Assembly (NCBI RefSeq): GCF_003116135.1
Contig: NZ_PDOA01000010.1
Location: forward strand, 1 to 64,000
Length of the DNA stretch: 64,000 nucleotides
Direction: 5' to 3'
Source of the DNA: Teichococcus aestuarii
Lineage (GTDB): Bacteria; Pseudomonadota; Alphaproteobacteria; Acetobacterales; Acetobacteraceae
Shown: piece by piece, positions 37,634-46,588 of the stretch
How the letters are laid out: every line of letters begins with the position of its first letter
Position numbering within the stretch: the first letter of the stretch is position 1
Program-made: the position numbers and the translations under genes
Notes under the pieces: generated by a model
Told to the model about the DNA's origin: nothing
The model's input: only the letters and a program-made list of their open reading frames with translations
Database searches by the model: none

Positions 37634-38521
37634 GTGCTTGAGGAATTGCTCTTCCAGATTGAGCTCGGCCTGCCGCAGATCGTGCTCGGCCTGGTGAACG
37701 GCGCCTTCTACGCGCTGCTCTCGCTCGGCCTCGCCGTCATCTTCGGCATGCTGAACGTCATCAACTTCGCCCACGGCGCCCAGTTCATGATGGGCGCCTT
37801 CGTCGCCTGGATGCTGCTGAACTGGGTGGGCATCGGCTACTGGCCGGCGCTGGTGCTCTCGCCGCTGATCGTCGGCGCCTTCGGCGTGCTGATCGAGAAG
37901 ACGATGATCAGCCGCCTCTACAAGCTCGACCACCTCTACGGCCTGCTGCTCACCTTCGGGCTGGCGCTGATCATCGAGGGCATCTTCCGCAACCAGTTCG
38001 GCTCCTCCGGCCTGCCCTACGCGCCGCCCGAGGCGCTGGGCGGCCCGCCGGTCGATCTCGGCTTCATGTTCCTGCCGAAGTACCGCCTCTGGGTGGTGGT
38101 GGCGGCGCTGGGGATGAGCCTCGCCACCTGGCTCGTCATCGAGAAGACGCGGCTCGGCGCCTATCTGCGCGCGGCCACCGAGAACGCGGCGCTGGTGCAG
38201 GCCTTCGGCGTCAACGTGCCGCGCATGGTCACGCTCACCTACGCGGCGGGGGTGGGGCTCGCCGCCTTCGCCGGGGTGCTGGCGGCGCCGATCTACTCGG
38301 TGAACCCGCAGATGGGGTCGAGCCTCATCATCGTCGTCTTCGCCGTGGTGGTCATCGGCGGCATGGGCTCCATCCTGGGCTCGGTGGTCACCGGCTTCGG
38401 CCTCGGCCTGGTCGAGGGGCTGACCAAGGTGTTCTACCCCGAGGCCAGCTCCACCGTCATCTTCGTCATCATGGCCATCGTGCTGCTGGCGCGGCCGGCC
38501 GGCCTGTTCGGGAGGGCCTGA
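37634..38521 (+). CDS. livH: branched-chain amino acid type ABC permease LivH
   Basis: The 295-residue inner-membrane protein has eight hydrophobic helices and LivH hallmarks: LVNGAFYALLSLGLAVIFGMLNVINFAHG near the N-terminus (in parts), TENAALVQAFGVNVPRM (the EAA-like cytoplasmic loop), and VVVIGGMGSILGSVVTGFGLGLVEG. It forms half of the channel of the importer. The start is GTG 37634 after GGGAAG. It lies four bases from livM and in the same operon as livG, livF and the binding protein. Confidence 0.92.
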   Translation: MLEELLFQIELGLPQIVLGLVNGAFYALLSLGLAVIFGMLNVINFAHGAQFMMGAFVAWMLLNWVGIGYWPALVLSPLIVGAFGVLIEKTMISRLYKLDHLYGLLLTFGLALIIEGIFRNQFGSSGLPYAPPEALGGPPVDLGFMFLPKYRLWVVVAALGMSLATWLVIEKTRLGAYLRAATENAALVQAFGVNVPRMVTLTYAAGVGLAAFAGVLAAPIYSVNPQMGSSLIIVVFAVVVIGGMGSILGSVVTGFGLGLVEGLTKVFYPEASSTVIFVIMAIVLLARPAGLFGRA

Positions 38522-38524
38522 GCC

Positions 38525-39529
38525 ATGGCCGGTGGTCACGCATCCACGGCGCCGGCGATGCTGGCGCCCGAAGCCCCCGGGCTGCTCGGCCTCTCGGGCT
38601 TGGGCTTCAACCGGGCGCAGAGCATCGCCTTCCTGGTGATGCTGGCGGCGCTGCTGGTGGGGCCGTTCCTGCTCTACCCCGTCTTCCTGATGAAGCTGCT
38701 CTGCTTCGCCCTCTTCGCCTGCGCCTTCAACCTGCTGATCGGCTATGTCGGGCTGCTCTCCTTCGGGCACGCCATGTTCTTCGGCATGGGCGGCTATGTC
38801 GCGGCCCATGCCGCCAAGGTGTGGGGCCTCACGCCGGAGCTGGCCATCCTGGCCGGCGGCGTGGTGGGGGCGGGGCTCGGCGTGGTGGCGGGCTGGATCG
38901 CCATTCGCCGCCAGGGCATCTACTTCGCCATGATCACCCTGGCGCTGGCGCAGATGGTCTATTTCTTCTGCCTCCAGGCGCCCTTCACCGGCGGCGAGGA
39001 CGGCATCCAGCGCGTGCCGCGCGGCGCGCTGCTCGGCGTGGTGGACCTCAGCCGCGACATGTCGCTCTACTGGGTGGTGGCGGCGGTCTTCCTGGCCGGC
39101 TTCCTGCTCATCAACCGCATCGTCCACTCGCCCTTCGGCCAGGTGCTGACGGCGATCCGCGAGAACGAGCCGCGCGCCACCTCGCTCGGCTACCGGACGG
39201 ACGACTACAAGCTGGTGGCCTTCACCCTCTCCGCCACGCTGGCCGGCATCGCCGGCGGCACCAAGGCGCTGCTCTTCGGCATCGCCACCCTCACCGATGT
39301 CTACTGGGCGATGTCCGGCGAGGTGGTGCTGATGACGCTGGTGGGCGGGCTCGGCACGGTGTTCGGCCCGGTGGTGGGGGCGGCCGTCATCGTCACCATG
39401 CAGAACTACCTGGCCGAGTTCGGCGCCTGGGTGACGGTGATCCAGGGCGTCATCTTCGTCGCCTGCGTGCTGGCCTTCCGCGCCGGGGTGGTGGGCGAGC
39501 TGGGCCGGGTGCTGAAGGTGCGCCTGTAG
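38525..39529 (+). CDS. livM: branched-chain amino acid type ABC permease LivM
   Basis: The 334-residue permease has eight or nine hydrophobic helices, GYVGLLSFGHAMFFGMGGYVAAH, IAIRRQGIYFAMITLALAQM, the EAA-like loop AIRENEPRATSLGYRTDDYK and GGLGTVFGPVVGAAV, all LivM features. It pairs with LivH. The N-terminal 35 residues before the first helix are non-conserved. It is the last gene of the operon and is followed by a 10-bp stem-loop. Confidence 0.92.
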   Translation: MAGGHASTAPAMLAPEAPGLLGLSGLGFNRAQSIAFLVMLAALLVGPFLLYPVFLMKLLCFALFACAFNLLIGYVGLLSFGHAMFFGMGGYVAAHAAKVWGLTPELAILAGGVVGAGLGVVAGWIAIRRQGIYFAMITLALAQMVYFFCLQAPFTGGEDGIQRVPRGALLGVVDLSRDMSLYWVVAAVFLAGFLLINRIVHSPFGQVLTAIRENEPRATSLGYRTDDYKLVAFTLSATLAGIAGGTKALLFGIATLTDVYWAMSGEVVLMTLVGGLGTVFGPVVGAAVIVTMQNYLAEFGAWVTVIQGVIFVACVLAFRAGVVGELGRVLKVRL

Positions 39530-39534
39530 GCGGC

Positions 39535-39557
39535 GGGCGGGGCGGCGCGCCCCGCCC
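39535..39557. terminator. bidirectional GC stem-loop between livM and the chemoreceptor gene
   Basis: GGGCGGGGCG pairs perfectly with CGCCCCGCCC around a 3-base loop, filling the 29-bp gap between convergent genes. Confidence 0.6.
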
Positions 39558-39558
39558 C

Positions 39559-41053
39559 TCAGGAGATCAGCGCCTGCGACAGGTCGGCGGCGTTGCGGAT
39601 GTTGCTCTGCATCTGCTGCGCCGCCTCGTTGATGCCCTGCAGGCTCTGGCTGATGGCCCCCACCGCCCCGGCGGCCTGCGTCATGTTCTCGGCCATCTGC
39701 CGCGTGGTCATGCTCTGCTCGTCCACCGAGCTGGAGATGGCGGTGGCGATGTCCGAGATCGCCTCGATCCGCTGCGCCACGGAGCGGATCGCCCCCACCG
39801 TCTGCTCCACCGCGCTGCGCATCTGGCCCACCTGGCTGCTGATCTCGCCGGTGGCCTTGGCGGTCTGGCTGGCGAGGTTCTTCACCTCGGAGGCCACCAC
39901 GGCGAAGCCCTTGCCGGCCTCGCCGGCGCGGGCCGCCTCGATGGTGGCGTTCAGCGCCAGCAGGTTGGTCTGCCCGGCGATGGCGGCGATCAGCCCCAGC
40001 ACCTCGCCGATGCGGTCGGCCGCCTGCACCAGATCGGCCACCGTCACCGAGGCGCGCTCCGCCTCCGCCTGGCCGGCGAGAGACACCTCCGAGGCGCTGC
40101 GCACCTGCCGGTTGATCTCGGAGACGGAGTTCGCCATCTCGTCCGCCGATTGGGCGATGGTCTGCACCTTGCCCAGGGTCTCGCCGGTGGAGCGGGCCGC
40201 GGCCTCCGCGCGGTGCAGCGTCGTCTCGGCCGCCCTGGAGATGCCGGACAGCTCCCCGGCCACCTCCTGCCCCATCTGCAGGCGGCGCTGCCGGGCCTGT
40301 ACCGTGGCGGTGATGTCGGTGGCGTATTTCACGATCTTCATCAGCCGGCCGCAGGGCGCGAAGATCGGGTTGTAGATGGCCTGGATCCAGATCTCGCGGC
40401 CGCCCTTGGGCCCGGCGCCGGAACTCGGCCGCCTGGTACTGGCCGTTGCGCAGCGCCTGCCAGAAGGCCTCGTAGGCGGGCAGGCGCTGCTCCTCCGGGT
40501 GCATGAACATGGAGTGGTGCTGGCCCACGATCTCGTCCAGCCGGTAGCCCGTGGCGGCGAGGAAATTTTCGTTCGCGGTGAGCACCTTGCCCGACAGGTC
40601 GAACTCGATGACGGCGCGGGAGCGGTGGATGGCGGCGATCTGCCCCGCATGGTCCGCCGCGAGCATCTTGCTGGCCGTGATGTCGGTGGCGAACTTCATG
40701 ATGCGCGCCGGCCTGCCGCAGCGGTTGAGCACCGGGCAGTAGGAAGCCTGGATCCAGACCTCGCGCCCGCCCTTGGCGATCCGCCGGAACTCGGCGCTCT
40801 GGAAGCGGCCCGCCCGCAACTCCCGCCAGAACAGCTGGTAGGCGGGGTCCGACTGCGCGCCCGGCTCCATGAACATGCTGTGCGGCCGGCCGCGAATCTC
40901 CTCGATCGTGTAGCCCATGGCCCGCAGGAACAGGTCGTTGGCCCCGAGGATGGTGCCGTCGAGCTGGAATTCGATCACCGCCTGGCTGGCCTGGACGGCG
41001 GCCATGCGGGCCGCCGCGCTGGGGGGGAGGGCGGCGCAGATCGTATCGAGCAT
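39559..41053 (-). pseudogene. PAS-PAS methyl-accepting chemotaxis protein broken by a one-base frameshift
   Basis: From ATG 41053 the protein reads MLDTICAALPPSAAARM, PAS 1 (VIEFQLDGTILGANDLFL to [11 protein letters not shown]) and PAS 2 ([18 protein letters not shown] to [10 protein letters not shown]). Reading then needs a shift of one base near 40406-40414: PAS 1 has ...CGGATCGCCAAGGGC while PAS 2 has one extra base in the GGGCCC run before the AAGGGCGG codons. In the new frame it continues [32 protein letters not shown], and a complete MCP signalling domain with [28 protein letters not shown]. No transmembrane helix is present, so the receptor would be cytoplasmic, like aerotaxis or energy sensors. 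Whether the shift is real or a sequence error cannot be decided here; corrected, the protein has about 497 residues. Confidence 0.8.
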
Positions 41054-41190
41054 GGCTACCTCGGGGGAGAGAAAGTGGCGCGAGGCTATGCCCGGGGACG
41101 GTAAAGGATTCTGAACGTGTGGCGCTTGAGCCTCCGGCAGGTGTGGCGCATGGGCCTCCGGCCCGGCAGTCCTGGTGCTGCCCGCCGCGC

Positions 41191-41913
41191 CTATCCCGTG
41201 CTCCGCGCCAGCACCAGCCGCAGCGCCCGGTCCGCCAGCAGCGCCAGCCAGGCGGTGAACACGGCGCCCTGCGCCACCCAGGCCATGTTGCCATTGGCTA
41301 GCCCGGTGACGATGGGCGTGCCCAGGCACTGCGCCCCGGCCACGGCCCCCACCGCCGTGGTGGCGATCGAGAGCACGACGGCGACGCGCAGCCCCGCCTG
41401 GATCACCGGCAGCGCCAGCGGCAGCTCCACCCGCGCCAGGATGCCCGCACGCCCCATGCCGGTGCCGCGCGCGGCATCCAGCACGCCGGGCGGCACGGCG
41501 TCGAGCCCGGCCACGGCGCCGCGCATCACCGGCAGGCTGGCATAGAGCACCAGCGCCAGCAGGGTGGGCGCCGCGCCGAAGCCCAGCAGCGGCAGGGCGA
41601 GCGCGATGACCGCCACGGGCGGGATGGCCTGGGCCAGGGAGAACACCGCGTCCAGCAGCGGCCGCAGCCGCTGCCCGCCCGGCCGCGTGGCCAGGATGCC
41701 GGCGCCGAGGCCGATGGCGCCGGCGATGGCCGCGGCGCCGAGCGAGAGCATCAGGTGCTCGCCCAGCAGGGTGAACCAGCCCTGGCTCTCCCACACGGGC
41801 CGGGCGATGCCGGGGAACAGCCAGCGCCATAGCCCCTCCGCGCGCGGCGCCGCCCACAGCGCCAGCAGGAAGGCGGCGGCCTGCGCCAGCAGCCAGAGGA
41901 GCGGCCGGCTCAC
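41191..41913 (-). CDS. quaternary-amine ABC transporter permease (OpuBB/OsmY-type, short)
   Basis: The 240-residue protein has six hydrophobic helices and the binding-protein-dependent permease signature: HLMLSLGAAAIAGAIGLGAGI, AVFSLAQAIPPVAVIALALPLLG and the EAA loop DAARGTGMGRAGILARVELPLALP. It belongs with glycine betaine, choline or carnitine transporters of the OpuB/YehW group. It is the last of four genes: binding protein, long permease, ATPase, short permease, and overlaps the ATPase by four bases (ATGA). Confidence 0.88.
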   Translation of the reverse strand: MSRPLLWLLAQAAAFLLALWAAPRAEGLWRWLFPGIARPVWESQGWFTLLGEHLMLSLGAAAIAGAIGLGAGILATRPGGQRLRPLLDAVFSLAQAIPPVAVIALALPLLGFGAAPTLLALVLYASLPVMRGAVAGLDAVPPGVLDAARGTGMGRAGILARVELPLALPVIQAGLRVAVVLSIATTAVGAVAGAQCLGTPIVTGLANGNMAWVAQGAVFTAWLALLADRALRLVLARSTG

Positions 41914-42842
41914 GCCGCGCGCACCAGGTCGGCCCAGTGCAGCGTGCCGCCGGGGAAGCCGGCCTCGGCCGGCACGGCGAGGCGGTCGGCGCCCTGTTCC
42001 AGCATCAGCATCAGCGCCTGCTTCAGCGAGGCGGCGGCGGGCAGCACGGGCAGGCCGTCCTCCGCATCCTCGTCGCGGGCGAGGCGGGCGGCGGGCAGGG
42101 TGCCGAGGCGGTGGAAGGCCAGGCTCTCCTCGCCGAACAGGCGGCGCACGCTGCGGTCCGAGCCATCCTCCAGCACCCGCGCCGGGCGGCCATGCGCGGC
42201 GAGCCGGCCCTCCTCCAGCACCGCCAGATGATCGGCCAGCGCCAGCGCCTCCTCCACGTCATGGGTGACGAAGAGGATGGTCTTGCCGGTGCTGGCATGG
42301 ATGCGGCGCAGCTCCGCCTGCAGGTCGCGCCGCGTGCCGGGGTCGAGGGCGGAGAAGGGCTCGTCCATCAGCAGCAGCGGCGGGTCGGCGGCCAGCGCCC
42401 GCGCCAGCCCCACGCGCTGCGCCTGCCCGCCCGAGAGCTCGTGCGGGAAGCGGGCGCGGAAGCGCTCCGGCTCCAGCCCCACCAGCGCCAGCAGCTCGTC
42501 CACCCGCGCGGCGGCGCGCTCCGGCGCCCAGCCCAGCAGGCGCGGCACGGTGGCGATGTTCTCCGCCACCCGCCAGTGCGGGAACAGCCCGACCGACTGG
42601 ATGACATAGCCGATGCCGCGCCGCAGCGCCTCCGGCTCGGCCTGCGCCACGTCCCGCCCCGAGACCAGCACGCGGCCGGCGCTGGGCTCGACGAGGCGGT
42701 TGACCATGCGCATCAGCGTGGACTTGCCGGAGCCGCTCTCGCCGAGCAGCACGCAGATGCTGCCTGTGGGCACCTCCAGCGTCACCCGGTCCACCACGGC
42801 GCGGTCGCCATAGCGGCGGGAGACTCCCTCGAAGCGGATCAT
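41910..42842 (-). CDS. quaternary-amine ABC transporter ATPase (OpuCA/ProV type)
   Basis: The 310-residue ATPase has Walker A GESGSGKST, RRGIGYVIQSVGLFPHWRVAENI (the QAT-specific Q-loop), signature ELSGGQAQRVGLARALA, Walker B LLLMDEPFSALDP and H-loop FVTHDVEEALALADH. The 70-residue tail after LFGEESLAFHRLG contains one CBS-like segment (ASLKQALMLMLEQGADRLAV); ProV/OpuCA normally have two CBS domains that sense ionic strength, so osmotic gating may be reduced. It overlaps neighbours on both sides by four bases (ATGA), showing tight coupling. Confidence 0.92.
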   Translation of the reverse strand: MIRFEGVSRRYGDRAVVDRVTLEVPTGSICVLLGESGSGKSTLMRMVNRLVEPSAGRVLVSGRDVAQAEPEALRRGIGYVIQSVGLFPHWRVAENIATVPRLLGWAPERAAARVDELLALVGLEPERFRARFPHELSGGQAQRVGLARALAADPPLLLMDEPFSALDPGTRRDLQAELRRIHASTGKTILFVTHDVEEALALADHLAVLEEGRLAAHGRPARVLEDGSDRSVRRLFGEESLAFHRLGTLPAARLARDEDAEDGLPVLPAAASLKQALMLMLEQGADRLAVPAEAGFPGGTLHWADLVRAA

Positions 42843-44032
42843 CGCGGCACCTCCAGCGCCGATTGCAGCGCGGCCAGCAGGGCGTCCACCAGCAGCGAGA
42901 GCGCCACCACCGGCAGCACGCCGAGCAGGATGAGGTCGGTGGCGAGCTGGCCGATGCCCTGGAACACCAGCGCGCCGAGGCCGCCGCCGCCGATCAGCGC
43001 CGCCAGCGTGGCCAGCCCCACCGCCTGCACCGCCGCCACCCGCAGCCCGCCCAGGATGACGCCGCGCCCGAGCGGCAGGCGCAGGCGCAGCAGGGTCTGG
43101 CGCGCGGTCAGCCCCTGGCCGCGCGCGGCATCCAGCAGCGCGGGCCCCGCGACGCGCAGCCCGGCCAGCAGGGCGCTGGCCAGCGGCAGCAGCAGGTAGG
43201 CCGAGATGGCCAGCATCGCCGGCGCCGGCCCGATGCCGCCCACCCCCCAGGCGCGCAGCCCGGGGAAGGCCGCCGCCAGCGCCGCCAGCGGCCCCATCAG
43301 CAGGCCGAACAGGGCGATGGAGGGGATCACCTGGAAGCCGTTGGCCACCGCCATCAGCACCGCCTCCAGCCGCGGGCGGGAGAGCGCCAGCAGGCCGAGC
43401 GGCACCGCCAGCGCCAGGGCGAGCGCCAGCGCGCCGCCGGCCAGCAGCAGGTGCTGGCCGAGGGCGGCACGGATCTCGGCCCCACGCGCCGCCGCCTCCC
43501 GCACCACGGAGAGGCCGTCGAGCAGCCCGGCCGCCAGCAGCCCGGCGGCCCCCAGCGCGGAGAGCAGCAGGAAGCGCGCCGGCGTGCCGCCGCGCCCGGC
43601 GGCGCAGCTTCCCGCCGCCAGCGCCAGCAGCAGCACCGCCAGCCACGGCCCGGCTGCCGGCATGGCGCGCGCCAGCGGCGAGACGCCCTCCAGCGCCATG
43701 CCGGCGCCGAGGCCGAGGGTCGCCAGCAGCGCCGTCAGCGCCAGGGCGGCGGCGGCCTCGGCCCAGGGCAGCAGCCGCTCCCGCCGCGCCAGCAGCAGCA
43801 CGGCCAGGCAAGCGAACAGGAAGGCTCCCAGCCCCAGCGTCACGCCCGGCGTCATCGGCAGGGCGGCGGGGCGGGGGCTGAGCAGCCGGTTCGGCGCCAG
43901 CGAGAGCCAGCCGAGCAGGAAAGGGCACAGCGCCGCCCCCGCCGCCAGCAGCGCCACGGCGGTGGCCTCGCGCGGCGGGGCGGCGGGCTCGGGCGCGGCG
44001 CGGGCGGCGAGGGCGGCCGGTCGCGGCGGCAT
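42839..44032 (-). CDS. quaternary-amine ABC transporter permease with long N-terminal membrane extension
   Basis: The 397-residue protein consists of an N-terminal half with about five extra hydrophobic helices (residues 25-185; GAALCPFLLGWLSLAPNRLL to AAGLLAAGLLDGLSVVRE) and a C-terminal permease domain with QHLLLAGGALALALALAVPLG, ANGFQVIPSIALFGLLMG and the EAA loop DAARGQGLTARQTLLRLRLPLG. Extended permeases of this kind occur in some YehY/OsmW systems. The start at 44032 lies two bases after the binding protein stop and is in keeping with operon packing. It overlaps the ATPase gene by four bases. Confidence 0.88.
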   Translation of the reverse strand: MPPRPAALAARAAPEPAAPPREATAVALLAAGAALCPFLLGWLSLAPNRLLSPRPAALPMTPGVTLGLGAFLFACLAVLLLARRERLLPWAEAAAALALTALLATLGLGAGMALEGVSPLARAMPAAGPWLAVLLLALAAGSCAAGRGGTPARFLLLSALGAAGLLAAGLLDGLSVVREAAARGAEIRAALGQHLLLAGGALALALALAVPLGLLALSRPRLEAVLMAVANGFQVIPSIALFGLLMGPLAALAAAFPGLRAWGVGGIGPAPAMLAISAYLLLPLASALLAGLRVAGPALLDAARGQGLTARQTLLRLRLPLGRGVILGGLRVAAVQAVGLATLAALIGGGGLGALVFQGIGQLATDLILLGVLPVVALSLLVDALLAALQSALEVPR

Positions 44033-44034
44033 GG

Positions 44035-44991
44035 TCAGCGCGCGAGGCCGAGGCCGCGCAGATGCGCCGCGGCCACCTGCCGCGCCGGCTGCCCCTCCAC
44101 CACGATGCGGGCGTTCAGCGTCTGCAGCGTCTCCAGCGAGAGCGAGGCGAAGAGCGGGTCGAGCCATTCGCCGAGCTTCGGCAGCCGCTCGGCCACCGCC
44201 TGCCGCACCACGGGGGCGGGCTGGTAGACGATCTGCGCGCCCTTCGGGTCCTCCAGCACCACCAGCTCCAGCGCCTGGATGGCGCCGTCCGTGCCATAGA
44301 CCATGGCGGCGTTGACGCCGTTGAGCTTCTCGGCCGCGGCGCGCATCGTCACCGCCGTGTCGCCGCCCGAGAGCACCAGCAGCCGCTCGGGCGGCAGGGT
44401 GAAGCCATAGGCCTTCTGGAAGGAAGGCAGCGCCGCCGGGCTCTCGACGAACTCGGCCGAGGCGGCGAGCTTGAAGGCGCCGTCGGCCTTCAGGTGTCGC
44501 GCCAGATCGTCCAGGCTCTTCAGGCCGGCCTGCTTCGCCAGGTCCTGCCGCACGGCGATGGCCCAGGTGTTGTTGGCCGCCGCAGGCTTCAGCCAGACCA
44601 GCTTGTTCCGCTCGGCGTCCAGCCGGCGCACCGTCTCGGCCGCCTGGGCGGCGTTGTGCCAGGCCGGGTCGTCCTCCCTCTGGAAGAAGAAGGCGCCATT
44701 GCCGGTGTATTCGGGGTAGAGGTCGATCTCGCCAGCGATCAGCGCCTCGCGGACGATGCGCGTCGGGCCGAGTTGCAGGCGGCGCTGCACCGGCACCTTC
44801 TGCGCCTCCAGCACCTGGGCGATCATCTCGCCGAGCAGCGCGCCCTCCGTGTCCAGCTTGGAGCCGATGGTGACGGGGCGGTCCTGCGCGCGCGGCGCGC
44901 GGGGCAGGGCGAGCGCGAGGCCGGCGGCGGCCAGCCCCAGCGCGGCGCGGCGCTTGAGGGGGGCGGAGGGCAGGGCGGGCGGCAGGGTCAT
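44035..44991 (-). CDS. glycine betaine/choline-type substrate-binding protein (OsmF/ProX family)
   Basis: The 318-residue precursor has a signal peptide ([20 protein letters not shown], cut near RAQD) and an OpuAC-type body: [20 protein letters not shown], the ELQ-like [27 protein letters not shown] (in parts), [34 protein letters not shown]. It captures quaternary amines or other small osmolytes in the periplasm and is the first gene of the four-gene operon. GGAG nine bases before ATG 44991 supports the start. The substrate in OsmF/YehZ-like systems is often of low affinity, so osmoprotection is a suggestion only. Confidence 0.9.
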   Translation of the reverse strand: MTLPPALPSAPLKRRAALGLAAAGLALALPRAPRAQDRPVTIGSKLDTEGALLGEMIAQVLEAQKVPVQRRLQLGPTRIVREALIAGEIDLYPEYTGNGAFFFQREDDPAWHNAAQAAETVRRLDAERNKLVWLKPAAANNTWAIAVRQDLAKQAGLKSLDDLARHLKADGAFKLAASAEFVESPAALPSFQKAYGFTLPPERLLVLSGGDTAVTMRAAAEKLNGVNAAMVYGTDGAIQALELVVLEDPKGAQIVYQPAPVVRQAVAERLPKLGEWLDPLFASLSLETLQTLNARIVVEGQPARQVAAAHLRGLGLAR

Positions 44992-45308
44992 CGGGTCGTC
45001 TCCGGAAGCGGTGGGGGCGGTGCCGCTGCGGCAACGCGGCGGCGGCGCGGGAGTGTCAGGCCGCGTCGGCGGAGGCGGCTTCCCGCGAAGTGGTGGCGAA
45101 ACGGCGGCAGGGAAGCCTCCTCGTCCTGCCCCCTGCCTGCCATGCTGGTGCTGGCTATGCCGGCCGGGGGCGGATGCATCCTGCCATGCTGCCGGGCGCC
45201 CCCCCGCCTTGCCAAGCCGGAGCGCGGCCCGGCCGTGGCCCGGATTGTGCAAGTTTCCGGCACCATGCCCCTGCCTCTCCCCCTTCCAGCCGGCGCCGGT
45301 GCCGGCCC
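44992..45308. other. 317-bp gap between the quaternary-amine operon and the decayed peptide transporter
   Basis: Very G+C-rich with no recognisable gene. The slightly A+T-richer patch at 45240-45260 (ATTGTGCAAGTTT) could be a relic promoter for the rightward pseudogenes. The operon promoter on the left should lie within the first 150 bp. Confidence 0.4.
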
Positions 45309-45489
45309 ATGAACTCGCCGGCGCCCGAGGTCATCGACCTCTCCATTACCTTCCGCCTCGCCGGGAGGGAGATCGGCGAACTGCCGGCCGAGGCGCGGCG
45401 CCGCCATCGCCGCGCCCGAGCAGGTGCGCATCCCCGAGGCGGCGCGGCGCGCGGCGGAATATCCGCGCCAGCTCTCGGGCGGCATGCGG
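45309..45489 (+). pseudogene. remnant of a peptide ABC transporter ATPase (DppD/OppD type)
   Basis: The start [22 protein letters not shown] has the look of DppD N-termini (...L-VxDLSVTF). After about 26 residues the frame changes and [20 protein letters not shown] appears, the region just before and including the ABC signature of DppD/OppD. Walker A, the whole Q-loop region, Walker B and the C-terminus are missing. Only about 60 of roughly 330 residues remain, in two frames, so this is a relic created by internal deletion. Confidence 0.72.
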
Positions 45490-45903
45490 CCGGCCGCCTG
45501 GCCATGGCCGGGCTTGCTGGCGGGGCTGGTGTTCATCGCCGTGGCGCTGCCGGCCATCGCCATCTCGGCCACGCCGATCTTCATGCGCCTGGCGCGCGGC
45601 ATGGCGTTGGCGGCCAAGGCGATGGACCGGGGGGAGGCCGTCCGCGCCATGGGCAACCCGCCGCTGCTGGTGCGGGGCACGCTGGCCATCGCGGAGGCGA
45701 TCATCGCCGAGGCCTCGTTCTCCTTCCTCGGCCAGCAGCCGCCCGTGCCTCCTGGGGCTCGATGCTGAACGCGGCGCAGCGCATCCTCACCCAGGCGCCG
45801 TGGATGTCGGTCTATCCCGGCCTCGCCATCTTCCTGGTGGTGCTGGCCTTCAACCTTGTGGGCGACGGGCCACGCGCCGCGCTGGACCCGCGCGGCGGCC
45901 GGG
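45490..45903 (+). pseudogene. remnant of a peptide ABC transporter permease (DppC type)
   Basis: Directly fused to the ATPase relic, the sequence reads [59 protein letters not shown] and [13 protein letters not shown] before a stop at 45768. Family members have a longer stretch between the AMG and PPLL segments and read SFLGLGxQPP; part of each is deleted. Shifting frame near 45750 restores [40 protein letters not shown] and ALDPRGGR, the C-terminus of DppC. The order ATPase then permease differs from common dpp operons, showing that DNA between was lost. Confidence 0.78.
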
Positions 45904-45949
45904 CGGATTTTGCTTGCGGAGCACCGCCCGGCCACCGGACCATGGCGCC

Positions 45950-46525
45950 ATGCGCGCCGCATTGCTGCCCCTGCTCCTGCTGGCCCTGCCGCTGCTGCCC
46001 CCCGGGGTGGCGGAGGCGCAGCGCCCCGCCACCGCCGAAGCCCGCAAGGCGGAGGTCGAGCGCCTGCTGGACGCACTGCCCGCGGCGCCGGACGAGGTGG
46101 CGGGCGCCGCCCTGGCCGCGCGCATCCGCACCCTCTGGGCGCAGGGTGCCTCGCCCGCCGTGACGCTGCTGCTCCAACGCGGCCGGCGCAACCTGGAGGC
46201 CGAGGCCCCGGCCGACGCGGTGGAGGATTTCGACGCCGCCATCACCCTGCAACCCGGCCATGCCGATGCCTGGCTGATGCGCGCCCAGGCGCTGGCCGCC
46301 CTGGGCGACATGCAGGCCGCCATGAGCGACCTGCAGCAGGTGCTGGTGCTGCAGCCGCGGCACTTCGTGGCGCTGGCGCTGCTCTCCTCGCTGCGCGAGC
46401 AGGTGGGGGACAGGCAGGGCGCGCTGCGCGCGATGGAGGAGGCGGTGAGCCTGCACCCGACCCTGCCGGGCGCGGCGGAGCGGCTGCGCGCCCTGCACGA
46501 CAAGGTGCACGGCACCGGCACCTGA
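45950..46525 (+). CDS. exported tetratricopeptide-repeat protein
   Basis: The 191-residue precursor has a signal peptide ([20 protein letters not shown], cut near AEAQR) and three TPR-like helical pairs: [57 protein letters not shown] with [20 protein letters not shown], and [20 protein letters not shown]. Single TPR proteins of this size are usual in Rhodospirillales, and serve as periplasmic scaffolds; partners are unknown. It begins about 50 bp after the transporter relics and is followed 63 bp later by ada. Confidence 0.8.
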   Translation: MRAALLPLLLLALPLLPPGVAEAQRPATAEARKAEVERLLDALPAAPDEVAGAALAARIRTLWAQGASPAVTLLLQRGRRNLEAEAPADAVEDFDAAITLQPGHADAWLMRAQALAALGDMQAAMSDLQQVLVLQPRHFVALALLSSLREQVGDRQGALRAMEEAVSLHPTLPGAAERLRALHDKVHGTGT

Positions 46526-46588
46526 AGCGCCGTGCCGCGGCAACGGCCGGATGGCCGCTCCCGCCCGGCCCGTGCGACACAGCCTGCC

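Noticed and set aside
44756-45949. Longer N-terminal extension of the TPR protein frame
   Set aside because: The upstream frame is antisense to the binding-protein gene and crosses the transporter relics in a non-homologous frame; the signal peptide at 45950 marks the true start.
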